Shown piece by piece: positions 17,497 through 26,257 of a stretch of DNA of 64,000 nucleotides. The notes below the pieces were generated by a model. That model worked only from the letters and a program-made list of their open reading frames with translations. It did not search any database and was not told the origin of the DNA. The stretch comes from JBNLAN01 sp050302175 (GTDB taxonomy: Bacteria > Pseudomonadota > Zetaproteobacteria > Mariprofundales > Mariprofundaceae). Where the stretch lies: contig JBNLAN010000022.1 of NCBI GenBank assembly GCA_050302175.1, positions 143,133 to 207,132 on the forward strand, written 5' to 3'. The first letter of the stretch is position 1. Every line of letters begins with the position of its first letter. Made by a program: the position numbers and the translations under genes.

Positions 17497-18556
17497 TCTT
17501 CTCTATCCGCTGGCCGACGAACACTCGGTGTTCAACCTCTTCCAGTACATCACCTTCCGTACGGTGTACGCGCTGGTCACCGCACTACTGCTCTCCTGGA
17601 TCATCGGCCCCTTCTTTATCGGCTGGCTGAAGAAAAAACAGAGCAAAGGACAGCCGATCCGCAACGACGGACCACAGACTCACCTCTCCAAACAGGGCAC
17701 ACCGACCATGGGCGGACTGATGATTTTGCTAACCTTCGGCATCTCGACGCTGCTGTGGACCGACCTGACCAACGAGCTCGTCTGGCTCTGCCTGCTGGTC
17801 ACCTTCGGCTACGGCCTGGTCGGCTGGCTGGACGACTACCTGAAGCTTTCCAAAGCCAATCCCAAGGGATTGCCGGGCCGCTGGAAACTCCTGCTGCAAC
17901 TTCTCTTCGGCGGTATCGCAGCCTGGGGGCTCACACAACTCACCTCGCCGATCGTCGACATTCCCTTTCTCAACATCCAGTGGGATATGGGTCTCTGGTA
18001 CGGCCTGTTCGTGGTGTTCGTACTGATCGGAGCCTCCAATGCTGTCAATCTCACCGACGGACTCGACGGACTTGCCATTACCCCGACCTTCATGACCGCA
18101 TCAGCCCTGGCAGTCATCGTCTACCTCGCAGGGCATAAGCACTTCGCGCAATACCTGCTGATCCCGCACGTGCCAAACGCAGGCGAACTCACCATCCTCT
18201 GCGGCGCCATGGCAGGCGCCTGTCTGGGCTTCCTCTGGTTCAACACCTATCCGGCACAAATTTTCATGGGCGATGTAGGCGCTCTGGCGCTCGGCGGCGC
18301 ACTGGGTTTCGTGGCCTCGGCAGTACACCAGCAGTTTCTTCTGGCCATTGCCGGAGGCGTATTTGTGCTGGAAGCGGTCTCCGTGATCGTGCAGGTGGCA
18401 AGCTTCAAAATGACCGGCAAGCGCGTCTTCCGCATGGCACCGTTGCATCACCATTTCGAGCTCAAGGGCTGGCCGGAGCCGAAGGTGATCGTTCGCTTCT
18501 GGATTATCTCAATGATTCTGGCACTGGTGGCACTCTCCACCCTGAAGATCCGGTGA
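17486..18556 (+). CDS. mraY: Phospho-MurNAc-pentapeptide translocase
   Basis: 356 residues, ten membrane helices. Makes lipid I by joining phospho-MurNAc-pentapeptide to undecaprenyl phosphate. Signature stretches: KQGTPTMGGLMIL near residue 70, the DDYLK metal site near residue 115, NLTDGLDGLA near residue 188, and the cytoplasmic histidines of PLHHHFELKGW near residue 320. The start overlaps murF by 11 bases and has GGAGAG upstream. Confidence 0.95.
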   Translation: MLYNLLYPLADEHSVFNLFQYITFRTVYALVTALLLSWIIGPFFIGWLKKKQSKGQPIRNDGPQTHLSKQGTPTMGGLMILLTFGISTLLWTDLTNELVWLCLLVTFGYGLVGWLDDYLKLSKANPKGLPGRWKLLLQLLFGGIAAWGLTQLTSPIVDIPFLNIQWDMGLWYGLFVVFVLIGASNAVNLTDGLDGLAITPTFMTASALAVIVYLAGHKHFAQYLLIPHVPNAGELTILCGAMAGACLGFLWFNTYPAQIFMGDVGALALGGALGFVASAVHQQFLLAIAGGVFVLEAVSVIVQVASFKMTGKRVFRMAPLHHHFELKGWPEPKVIVRFWIISMILALVALSTLKIR

Positions 18557-18563
18557 ACGAGCA

Positions 18564-19919
18564 ATGAGCGATCTGCACACCACCGCCATCGTCGGCATGG
18601 GCAAAACAGGCTGCTCCATTGCGCGCTTTTTACAAAGCCGCGGCACAGCCTGTGAAGCTTTCGACGAAAACGGCAAAGTGAAACTTCCGGAAGGGCTCGA
18701 GATTCCTCTGCATACCGGGCGTATCAAAGCCGATGCCCTGCTCCGGTTCGGGCAGGTCGCGGTGAGCCCCGGCGTGATCTGGTCGCACCCGGCACTGGTT
18801 GCTGCTCGCGAAGCAGGCATTCCGGTATTCGGCGATCTCGATCTGTTCCTCGAACACTTTAATGGCGAAATTCTGGCCGTAACCGGTACCAACGGTAAGA
18901 CCACCACGGTGACGCTGATCGGCACCCTGCTGGAGACCCTGCCCGGCGGCATTGAAATCGCAGGCAACATCGGCAATCCGATGCTGGATATGCTGAGCGA
19001 CTCTTTACGTGAAGAACCCCTGCGCACCGTGCTGGAGCTCTCCAGCTTCCAGCTTGAGCGCTGCAAGGGAATCCGTCCAAAGTGGGCGGCACTGCTCAAC
19101 GTGCAACCCGACCACGCCGATATGCACGAAAGCGAAGCGGCCTACACTGCCACCAAACTACGCCTGTTTGAGCAACAGGGTGAAGGCGACACGGCGATGC
19201 TGCCGCTCGAAGATCGCTGGAATAAACTGGCCGACGAGCTACGCGGACGAGGCGTGCGCGTACTTCGTTTCGGACGTGTCGAATCGTTCGAACAGGCAGA
19301 TGCCGGTATCCGGATCGGCGCGGAAACGGAGCTGTTCTGGCGACAGGATGATGAAGTGCAATCGATCTCTGAGCGCAACATTCTCTCCCGAGGCGTCCAC
19401 CAGCACCTGAATATGGCGGTTGCCGCCCAGGCAGCGGCCGATCATGGCGTCTCCGCCACCGTTATCGGCGAATCGATGACCTCTTTCCGCGGCTTAAGCC
19501 ACCGCGTACAGGATCTTGGCCTGTTCCACGGCCGGCACTGGTACGATGATTCCAAAGCGACCAATCCGGATGCAGCCATTGCAGCCCTGAATGCTTTTGA
19601 TCGTGTCATCTGGATTTGCGGAGGGGCGCGCAAAGGGCTTGATCTCTCACCCCTGCGCTTTGCGGTCGGACAACATGTCGAACACGCCTACATCATCGGC
19701 AAAGACGCCAAGGCCTTCAAGCAGCTGCTGGAGGAGGCCGGCGTCTCCTGCACCATTGCGGTGCATCTGCAAAAGGCGGTGCAGCTGGCTGCACGCTATA
19801 GCGACCCCCTGCCTGTTTTGCTCTCGCCCGCTGCAGCAAGCCAGGATCAATTCAGGGATTATGCTGATCGCGGCAGACAGTTCGCCGAAGCGATCCGGCA
19901 TCTGGAGAAGGCGGCATGA
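18564..19919 (+). CDS. murD: UDP-MurNAc-L-Ala:D-Glu ligase
   Basis: 451 residues. Adds D-glutamate to UDP-MurNAc-L-alanine. The N-terminal IVGMGKTGCSIARFL binds the UDP part; the P-loop is VTGTNGKTTTV near residue 108; LELSSFQLE and the ALLNVQPDHADMH loop follow; WYDDSKATNPDA near residue 328 and WICGGARKGLD are C-terminal domain signatures. It ends with a 4-base overlap with ftsW. Confidence 0.95.
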   Translation: MSDLHTTAIVGMGKTGCSIARFLQSRGTACEAFDENGKVKLPEGLEIPLHTGRIKADALLRFGQVAVSPGVIWSHPALVAAREAGIPVFGDLDLFLEHFNGEILAVTGTNGKTTTVTLIGTLLETLPGGIEIAGNIGNPMLDMLSDSLREEPLRTVLELSSFQLERCKGIRPKWAALLNVQPDHADMHESEAAYTATKLRLFEQQGEGDTAMLPLEDRWNKLADELRGRGVRVLRFGRVESFEQADAGIRIGAETELFWRQDDEVQSISERNILSRGVHQHLNMAVAAQAAADHGVSATVIGESMTSFRGLSHRVQDLGLFHGRHWYDDSKATNPDAAIAALNAFDRVIWICGGARKGLDLSPLRFAVGQHVEHAYIIGKDAKAFKQLLEEAGVSCTIAVHLQKAVQLAARYSDPLPVLLSPAAASQDQFRDYADRGRQFAEAIRHLEKAA

Positions 19920-21034
19920 AACAACTCGCCCCTCCCGATAAAACCATGCTCATCGCAATCCTGTTGCTGATGGCCTACGGCCTGCTGATGGTGGCGAGCG
20001 CCAGTCTCAGTGTCTCCGAGGTACGCTACGGCAATCCGTTACGGATTCTGGGCCACTGGCTGATCTACATTCCGATCGGGCTTGGGCTCGCATGGTTACT
20101 CTCCAATATCGACACCCGCTGGTGGCAAGCCTCAGCGCTGCCGATTTTGGGGCTCGGGCTGCTGCTGATGATTCTGGTCCTGATTCCCGGCCTCGGCAGC
20201 AAAATCAACGGCGCCCAGCGCTGGCTGTCGCTGTTCGGCCTCACCCTGCAACCGGTAGAGCTGCTCAAACCGGTGATCGTACTCTATATGGCCTACTATA
20301 TGTCGCGCTTCCCCGAGCGCCTGCACCAGTTCTCCAGCGGACTTGCACCGATGCTGATCGTGCTTGCCACTGCGGTCGTGCTTTTGCTGCTGCAACCAGA
20401 TTTCGGCAGCGCAGTGCTGCTCTGTGGCGTCTGCTTTCTGCTCTGGTTTGTCGGCGGCATACCACTGCGTCACCTCGGCATCCTGCTCGGCACCATCCTG
20501 CCGGTTGGCATCGTGGTACTGATGGCCGAGGCTTATCGTATCAAGCGTTTCACCAGCTTCATCGATCCATGGGCCGATCCGTTTGGCAGCGGTTATCAGC
20601 TGGTTCAGTCCATCCTTGCCTTCGGTGCAGGCGGCATTAAGGGGGCAGGGCTCGGGCAGGGCGTGCAAAAACTGTTTTACCTGCCGGAGGCCTTTACCGA
20701 TTTCATTGCCGCCGTGATTGCCGAAGAGCTGGGGCTGGGCGGCATCCTGATACTGATGACCCTGTTCGGTCTGCTGCTGTGGCGTGCGCTGGGCGTGGCC
20801 TTCGAGCAAAACGAAATGTTCGCACGCCTGCTGGTGATGGGTTGTGTCATGCTTATCGGCTTTGCATTCATGATTAATATGGGCGCAGCCATGGGTATTC
20901 TGCCAACCAAGGGCATGCCGATGCCGTTCGTCTCCTATGGCGGCTCGGCCCTGCTCGGCAACTGTATTCTGGCGGGCCTGATTTTTTCGGTGCAGCGGCA
21001 TATGCAGGCACGCAGCCCGGAGAGATTGCCATGA
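19916..21034 (+). CDS. ftsW: Septal peptidoglycan polymerase FtsW (SEDS)
   Basis: 372 residues with about ten membrane helices. SEDS glycosyltransferase that polymerises lipid II at the septum together with FtsI. Conserved features include NGAQRWLSLFGLTLQPVELLK near residue 100, LLQPDFGSAVLL, DPWADPFGSGYQLVQS near residue 218 and the C-terminal PTKGMPMPFVSYGGSALL. Coupled to murD and murG by 4-base overlaps. Confidence 0.95.
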   Translation: MKQLAPPDKTMLIAILLLMAYGLLMVASASLSVSEVRYGNPLRILGHWLIYIPIGLGLAWLLSNIDTRWWQASALPILGLGLLLMILVLIPGLGSKINGAQRWLSLFGLTLQPVELLKPVIVLYMAYYMSRFPERLHQFSSGLAPMLIVLATAVVLLLLQPDFGSAVLLCGVCFLLWFVGGIPLRHLGILLGTILPVGIVVLMAEAYRIKRFTSFIDPWADPFGSGYQLVQSILAFGAGGIKGAGLGQGVQKLFYLPEAFTDFIAAVIAEELGLGGILILMTLFGLLLWRALGVAFEQNEMFARLLVMGCVMLIGFAFMINMGAAMGILPTKGMPMPFVSYGGSALLGNCILAGLIFSVQRHMQARSPERLP

Positions 21035-22146
21035 ACGCGCACCCCCCCCTGCTTTGCATCGCGGGTGGCGGCACCGGTGGTCATGTCTATCCGGCGCTGG
21101 CGCTGGCCGATGCGGTGCGGAAGCAGTGGCCGGATGTCGAAGTGAACTTTATCGGTGCGCAGCGCGGACTCGAAGCGCAGCTGCTGCCCGAGCGCGGTGA
21201 AAACGTTTTGCTGCTCAATATGCATCGTATACAGGGCGCAACTCTTGCCAGCAAGCTGAAGGTGCTGCTGTGGGAGCTTCCGGGAGCCGTGTTCAGAATC
21301 ATGGGTGCCTGGCGCACCCGCAAGCCGGCTCTGGTCGTCGGTGTGGGTGGCTATGCAAGTGTGGCCGGGGTGGTCGCCGCTATTATCCGTCGGATACCTG
21401 TGGTGCTCTACGAGCAGAATGCCATCCCGGGACTGGTGAACCGTAAACTGGCGTACCTGTGCAATCGGATCATGCTGGGCTTCCCGGATGCGGCCCGTTT
21501 CCTGCCGGAACAAAAATGCGTTGCCACCGGCAATATCATTCCCGAAGCCATCCGCAATACCCGTTGGCAAGCGCATACGCCACCGCGTCTGTTGGTCATG
21601 GGGGGCTCACAGGGTGCCGCCTGCCTCAACGAAATGCTGCCGGAGTGCTGCCGTCTGCTTGCTATGCAGGGACTGGAGTTCTCCGTCACCCACGTGTGCG
21701 GGCCGGAAAACGGTCGCATGGGCAGTGTGCAGGCCGCATACCGCGAGGCCAAAGTTGCCGCCGAAATACTCGGCTACTGCCACGATATGCCCGCCTTCTA
21801 TGCCAAAGGCGATCTGCTGGTGGCACGCAGTGGCGCCATGACCGTGGGCGAGGCGGCCAGCTGCGGCATGCCGGCGATTTTCATCCCGCTGCCATCGGCC
21901 GCCGACAACCATCAATATTACAATGCGCGCGCCCTCTCCGATGCAGGTGCCGCACTGACCATTGAGCAGGGGCATGCCTCTCCGGCGCTACTGGCCGGTC
22001 ATATCAAACGGCTGCTGTTTGCGCCCCGCGAACTGGAACGCATGAGCAAAGCCGCAACAACTGCTGTCGGCAGTGATGCGAAAGAGCGGCAGCTGGCGGT
22101 GGTCGGACAGTTTCTCAAATCAGGCAAGGAGGCAGTGCAATCATGA
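21031..22146 (+). CDS. murG: Lipid II synthase MurG (GlcNAc transferase)
   Basis: 371 residues. Adds GlcNAc to lipid I on the inner face of the membrane. The N-terminal GGGTGGHVYPALALA loop is the family signature. VVGVGGYASVAGVVAA near residue 105, LYEQNAIPGLVNR, and the C-terminal UDP site GAMTVGEAASCGMPAIFIPLPSAADNHQ near residue 268 are intact. Overlaps ftsW and murC by 4 bases each. Confidence 0.95.
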   Translation: MNAHPPLLCIAGGGTGGHVYPALALADAVRKQWPDVEVNFIGAQRGLEAQLLPERGENVLLLNMHRIQGATLASKLKVLLWELPGAVFRIMGAWRTRKPALVVGVGGYASVAGVVAAIIRRIPVVLYEQNAIPGLVNRKLAYLCNRIMLGFPDAARFLPEQKCVATGNIIPEAIRNTRWQAHTPPRLLVMGGSQGAACLNEMLPECCRLLAMQGLEFSVTHVCGPENGRMGSVQAAYREAKVAAEILGYCHDMPAFYAKGDLLVARSGAMTVGEAASCGMPAIFIPLPSAADNHQYYNARALSDAGAALTIEQGHASPALLAGHIKRLLFAPRELERMSKAATTAVGSDAKERQLAVVGQFLKSGKEAVQS

Positions 22147-23519
22147 AAACGCGCGTGCAGCATATTCATTTCACCGGCATTGGCGGTATCGGCATGAGCG
22201 GCATTGCCGAACTTCTGCATAATCAGGGTTTCAAGGTGCAGGGCAGCGATGCGGCCGATAGCGCCAATGTTGCGCGCCTGCGTTCGCTCGGCATCAACAT
22301 CGATATCGGACATGCCGCCAGGAATCTTGGCGATGCGCAGGTGGTGGTGGTCTCGTCCGCCATTGCCAGAAACAATCCCGAACTGGTTGAAGCACGCAAC
22401 CGCAATATCCCGGTGATCCCGCGCGCCGACATGCTCTCCGAACTGATGCGCATGAAGCAGGGCATCGCCGTGGCCGGGAGTCATGGCAAGACCACCATCA
22501 CTTCACTGATCGCACACTGCATGGAAGCAGCCGGCATCGACCCAACCTATGTGATTGGCGGCAGACTCGTCGCCACCGGTAACAACGCCAAACTGGGACA
22601 GAGCCCATGGCTGGTCGCCGAAGCCGATGAGAGCGACGGCTCCTTTTTGCGCCTGACGCCAACACTCGCCGTCATCAGCAATATCGACCCTGAACATCTC
22701 GACCACTACGGGGATTTCGAGCATCTGCTCGATGCCTTCCGTCAGTTCGCCGACAGCGTCCCCTTCTATGGCCACATAGTTCTGCACCACGAACACCCGC
22801 ATGTCGCCACCGTACGGGCCCGGCTGCACAAGCCGGTCACCTCCTACGGCAGCAGCCCGCAGGCCGACATTTACCTGCTCTCCCGACAGTGCGATGGCGC
22901 AGGACAGATCATTCGCATCGGCACTCAGGATGGTGAACTGGGAGAGTTCCGTCTGGCCATCCCGGGGCTGCACAATGCCGAAAATGCTCTCGCGGCCATC
23001 GCCGTGCTGCGTGATATCGGAATCGACCTGGATACCATCCGCAAGGGCATGAACAGTTTCGGTGGCATCCAGCGTCGTTTCCAGAGCAGCGAAGCAGGCG
23101 ATGGCGTCATGATCGATGACTATGCCCACCATCCGAAAGAGATCGAGGCGACACTTGCCACTGCCAGCGAATGCTGGCCTGAGCGCAATCTGCGTGTGAT
23201 TTTCCAGCCGCACCGCTTCACCCGCACGCGAGATCTGATGAACGAGTTCATGGGGAGCTTCGATCTCGCCAATGAGGTGGCATTGCTGCCGATCTATGCA
23301 GCCAGCGAAGAAGCGATCGAGGGCGTCAACTCCGAAGTCATGCGAGACGGCATGATTGCACGCGGCCACCGTCATGTGCAGACCTGCCCCGATCTTGCTG
23401 CAGCAAAAACCTTGATTGAAGCATGGCTGAAAAGCGGCGATATCGTACTGTTGATGGGCGCGGGCTCCATCGGCGGACTTGCCTCCGAGATGCGCAAGAG
23501 CCTTGGGGCAGACAAATGA
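22143..23519 (+). CDS. murC: UDP-MurNAc:L-alanine ligase
   Basis: 458 residues. First amino-acid ligase of the pathway. FTGIGGIGMSGIAELL at the N-terminus, the P-loop AVAGSHGKTT near residue 107, VAEADESDGSFL near residue 158, SNIDPEHLDHYG near residue 178 and DDYAHHPKEI near residue 320 are all in place. Overlaps murB by ATGA. Confidence 0.95.
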   Translation: MKTRVQHIHFTGIGGIGMSGIAELLHNQGFKVQGSDAADSANVARLRSLGINIDIGHAARNLGDAQVVVVSSAIARNNPELVEARNRNIPVIPRADMLSELMRMKQGIAVAGSHGKTTITSLIAHCMEAAGIDPTYVIGGRLVATGNNAKLGQSPWLVAEADESDGSFLRLTPTLAVISNIDPEHLDHYGDFEHLLDAFRQFADSVPFYGHIVLHHEHPHVATVRARLHKPVTSYGSSPQADIYLLSRQCDGAGQIIRIGTQDGELGEFRLAIPGLHNAENALAAIAVLRDIGIDLDTIRKGMNSFGGIQRRFQSSEAGDGVMIDDYAHHPKEIEATLATASECWPERNLRVIFQPHRFTRTRDLMNEFMGSFDLANEVALLPIYAASEEAIEGVNSEVMRDGMIARGHRHVQTCPDLAAAKTLIEAWLKSGDIVLLMGAGSIGGLASEMRKSLGADK

Positions 23520-24412
23520 GCCACTGGCACGAAGCCCTGAAGGCGCACGGTCAGCTGCTGGCGGATGAACCGCTGGCCCGGCATACCACACTCGGTGTGG
23601 GCGGCCCTGCCCGCTGGTATTTCCGTCCAAAAAACTGCGATGCTCTTATCGCCGCCATGAAGGTGATCCCGGGCGAACTGCATCTGATGCCGCTGGGTCG
23701 CGGCAGTAACCTGCTGGTGGCGGACTCCGGCATCGACGGTGTGGTGATCGATCTTGGAGACCTCAATGAAATCTCCCGCGATGGCAATACTGTTTGTGCC
23801 GGTGCGGGTGCCCGTATGGGTAAACTGGCGCAGTTTGCCGCCAAGGAGGGGCTCGGCGGCCTTGAGTTTATGGCCACGATCCCCGGCGATGTCGGAGGTG
23901 GCATCGCCATGAATGCCGGGGCATTCGGTCAACAGGTTTCCGATACGCTGGCGCACATCGATATTGTGCTGCCGGAAGGCGAGTCGAAACGCCTTGCCGC
24001 AAATGAGCTCAATATGCGCTATCGCTATACGCAACTGCCGGAAGGGGCGCTGGTTGTATCCGCCTGCTTTGCACTCGAGGCAGCCGACAGTGAGGCACTC
24101 AAAAACCGTATGCGCGAATTCCGCGAGAAGAGAGGCGCCACCCAACCGCTGGCTATGCCGAATTGCGGTTCGGTATTCAAAAATCCGGAAGGCGACCATG
24201 CCGCCCGCCTGATCGAGGCCTGCGGACTGAAAGGCCGGCGCGAAGGCGCAGCACGCATCTCGGATGTGCATGCCAATTTTATTGTGAACGAAGGGGGCGC
24301 GAGCAGCCGCGATATCGTCACACTGATCCGACTGGCGCAAACCGAAGTGGAGAAAAAGTTCGGCATCCGGCTGGAGACGGAAGTAAGAATGACAGGAGGG
24401 GGCAATGAATAA
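23516..24412 (+). CDS. murB: UDP-N-acetylenolpyruvoylglucosamine reductase
   Basis: 298 residues. FAD enzyme that reduces enolpyruvyl-UDP-GlcNAc to UDP-MurNAc. FAD-binding stretches PLGRGSNLLVADSG near residue 57 and GLEFMATIPGDVGGGIAMNAGAFG near residue 118 are visible, plus NCGSVFKNPEGDHAARLIE near residue 215 with the catalytic serine. This is a type I-like compact MurB. It starts in the murC stop codon. Confidence 0.95.
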   Translation: MSHWHEALKAHGQLLADEPLARHTTLGVGGPARWYFRPKNCDALIAAMKVIPGELHLMPLGRGSNLLVADSGIDGVVIDLGDLNEISRDGNTVCAGAGARMGKLAQFAAKEGLGGLEFMATIPGDVGGGIAMNAGAFGQQVSDTLAHIDIVLPEGESKRLAANELNMRYRYTQLPEGALVVSACFALEAADSEALKNRMREFREKRGATQPLAMPNCGSVFKNPEGDHAARLIEACGLKGRREGAARISDVHANFIVNEGGASSRDIVTLIRLAQTEVEKKFGIRLETEVRMTGGGNE

Positions 24413-24584
24413 ACCGGGATCATACGAAGAGCTGTTTCAGAAAGATAGAAATGACAACACCGACTGGAACATCGCCGTAAGAGAGCAGCGGAAAGCCAAG
24501 GCGGAAACGTTCGGCAAACGCACGCTGATGAGCTTGCTGCTGCGTTTGCGCAAGACCGCAACACTTGAAAAGGAGAGCAATTAA
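24405..24584 (+). CDS. Unannotated-looking 59-residue small protein between murB and ddl
   Basis: A short frame starting at ATG 24405 and ending at TAA 24582-24584, filling the gap between murB and ddl exactly. The ribosome site is very strong (AGGAGGGGG, ending 4 bases before the ATG), the ATG overlaps the murB stop by 8 bases, and the TAA stands 3 bases before the ddl start. The protein begins MNKPGSYEELFQKDRND, is hydrophilic, has a central basic region (VREQRKAKAETFGKRT) and a short amphipathic leucine-rich part. No membrane helix and no known domain. Position suggests a division or wall role, but that is inference only. Confidence 0.65.
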   Translation: MNKPGSYEELFQKDRNDNTDWNIAVREQRKAKAETFGKRTLMSLLLRLRKTATLEKESN

Positions 24585-24587
24585 CCG

Positions 24588-25499
24588 ATGCAGACAACAC
24601 CAAAACGAGTAGGCGTACTGATGGGTGGCACCTCCAGCGAGAGAGAAATCTCGCTGCGTTCCGGCAATGCCGTGCTCGCAGCTCTGCTCGCGGAAGGGAT
24701 CGATGCCGTCGGTATCGATCTCACCGACGACTGGCCGGCGCAAATCGCTGCGGCCAGGATCGACGTTGCCATGATCCTGCTGCACGGCACGCTCGGCGAA
24801 GATGGCTGCGTGCAGGGCATGCTTGAAATCATGCGGATTCCCTACACCAACTCCGGTGTCATGGCCTCGGCGCTCTGCATGGATAAGCACCTGTGCAAAA
24901 CCATTCTCGGGCAGTTCGGCCTGAAAACGCCGACCGATATTCCGTTAACGCTCGAAGGGCCACTGCGCTATCCGGCCATTCTCAAACCCGTTGCCGAAGG
25001 CTCCAGCGTGGGGCTGTATCGGCTGGAGAACCAGCAACAGTGGAAGGAGCTCAACATCACGCTGCTGCGCGACTGGATGGCCGAGATGCCGGTGAAAGGC
25101 GTGGAGATCGCGGTATCGGTCCTCAATGGCAAAGCGCTACCTCCCGTCGAGGTTGCCCCGAAATCGGGGGTCTATGACTTCTCATCCAAATATACCAAAG
25201 GCGCGACTGAATATTTCTGCCCGGCAAGACTACCGGCTGAAACTCTGCGCGCTGCCATGCAGGCAGCCGAAAAGGCTTGCGAGGCAGCTGGCTGCCGTGG
25301 TGCGCCGCGCGTGGACATTATCGTGGCCGATGGCGGCGAACCTGTTGTGCTCGAGATCAATACCATTCCTGGCATGACCGAAACCAGCCTGCTGCCGAAA
25401 TCGGCGGCCCAGGCAGGCATCGACTTCCCGAAGCTCTGCCTGCAACTGCTGGCAACGGCAACGCTAGACTCTGCAGAGCCGGAAGGGCGCCATGACTAA
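24588..25499 (+). CDS. ddl: D-alanine:D-alanine ligase
   Basis: 303 residues, ATP-grasp enzyme of the DdlB type found in division clusters. VGVLMGGTSSEREISLRSG at the N-terminus, LHGTLGEDGCVQGMLE near residue 65, KPVAEGSSVGLY near residue 130 and the C-terminal metal and dipeptide site VLEINTIPGMTETSLLPKSA near residue 255 are conserved. It overlaps ftsQ by 8 bases. Confidence 0.95.
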   Translation: MQTTPKRVGVLMGGTSSEREISLRSGNAVLAALLAEGIDAVGIDLTDDWPAQIAAARIDVAMILLHGTLGEDGCVQGMLEIMRIPYTNSGVMASALCMDKHLCKTILGQFGLKTPTDIPLTLEGPLRYPAILKPVAEGSSVGLYRLENQQQWKELNITLLRDWMAEMPVKGVEIAVSVLNGKALPPVEVAPKSGVYDFSSKYTKGATEYFCPARLPAETLRAAMQAAEKACEAAGCRGAPRVDIIVADGGEPVVLEINTIPGMTETSLLPKSAAQAGIDFPKLCLQLLATATLDSAEPEGRHD

Positions 25500-26256
25500 G
25501 CGCAATAACCGTCGCATCCATCCAAGCAGGCCGCGATTTGCGTTCCTGCACTGGTTGCGCCTGCATTTGCGCACCCTTGTGGTGGCCATGCTGTTTGCCG
25601 GCAGCACACTTGGCGGCGGCTGGTGGCTGAATGAAACGCTGTCGGTAACCACCTGGCGCATTGCCGGTGCCGATATCCGTCTGCATGCGAAAATCGATGA
25701 CATTCTTAACAATCTGCCGCAAACCGATTTCTGGCATGCACGCCCGACCGCGGTACGCGAAATACTGCTGGCGGGCATCCCTGACCTCGCCGATGTCGAG
25801 ATCACCCGCCAGCTACCCGGCATTCTGCATCTGCGAGCCATTCCACGCACACCTGTCGCCTTCTGGCAAGCGGGTGACGGCACGGTTCGGCTGGTGGACG
25901 ATCGCGGTGTGGATTACCGCCCGATCAAAAAACACGAAGTGCTCGATCTGCCGATCTTGCGCGTGCAAAACGACGAACTTGCCAATGCCGTGCGACTACT
26001 GGAACTGCTCGCGCATCACGATTCGGGCGGTTTAAAGAACTTGAGCGAGCTCTGCAGCCAGCAGGATGCCTGGAAGCTCTATTTCAGCGAGGGCGGCCGC
26101 TGGCTGCTGCCTCGTGGCACGGAAGCATTTCTGCGTTTGCAAGCTGTTGCAGCGCTTCAGAAAAAATCACGCTGGAGGAATCAAGCCTGGCGCATCGATG
26201 CCCGCATGGGTTCACGCTGGTTTATTCGTCCGGCCAGACAGGGAGGAGTTATCTGA
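25492..26256 (+). CDS. ftsQ: Cell division protein FtsQ
   Basis: 254 residues. A basic cytoplasmic tail, one membrane helix (about residues 28-46), then a POTRA domain (residues 50-120, with TWRIAGADI and ITRQLPGILHLRAIPRTPVAFW) and the FtsQ beta domain. It links early and late divisome proteins through FtsBL. Order ddl-ftsQ-ftsA-ftsZ supports the call. One base separates it from the ftsA start. Confidence 0.9.
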   Translation: MTKRNNRRIHPSRPRFAFLHWLRLHLRTLVVAMLFAGSTLGGGWWLNETLSVTTWRIAGADIRLHAKIDDILNNLPQTDFWHARPTAVREILLAGIPDLADVEITRQLPGILHLRAIPRTPVAFWQAGDGTVRLVDDRGVDYRPIKKHEVLDLPILRVQNDELANAVRLLELLAHHDSGGLKNLSELCSQQDAWKLYFSEGGRWLLPRGTEAFLRLQAVAALQKKSRWRNQAWRIDARMGSRWFIRPARQGGVI

Positions 26257-26257
26257 C

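Noticed and set aside
22503..23630. Long minus-strand frame of 375 codons opposite murC/murB
   Set aside because: Both murC and murB are intact on the plus strand; the opposite frame shows no known domain and reflects codon bias.
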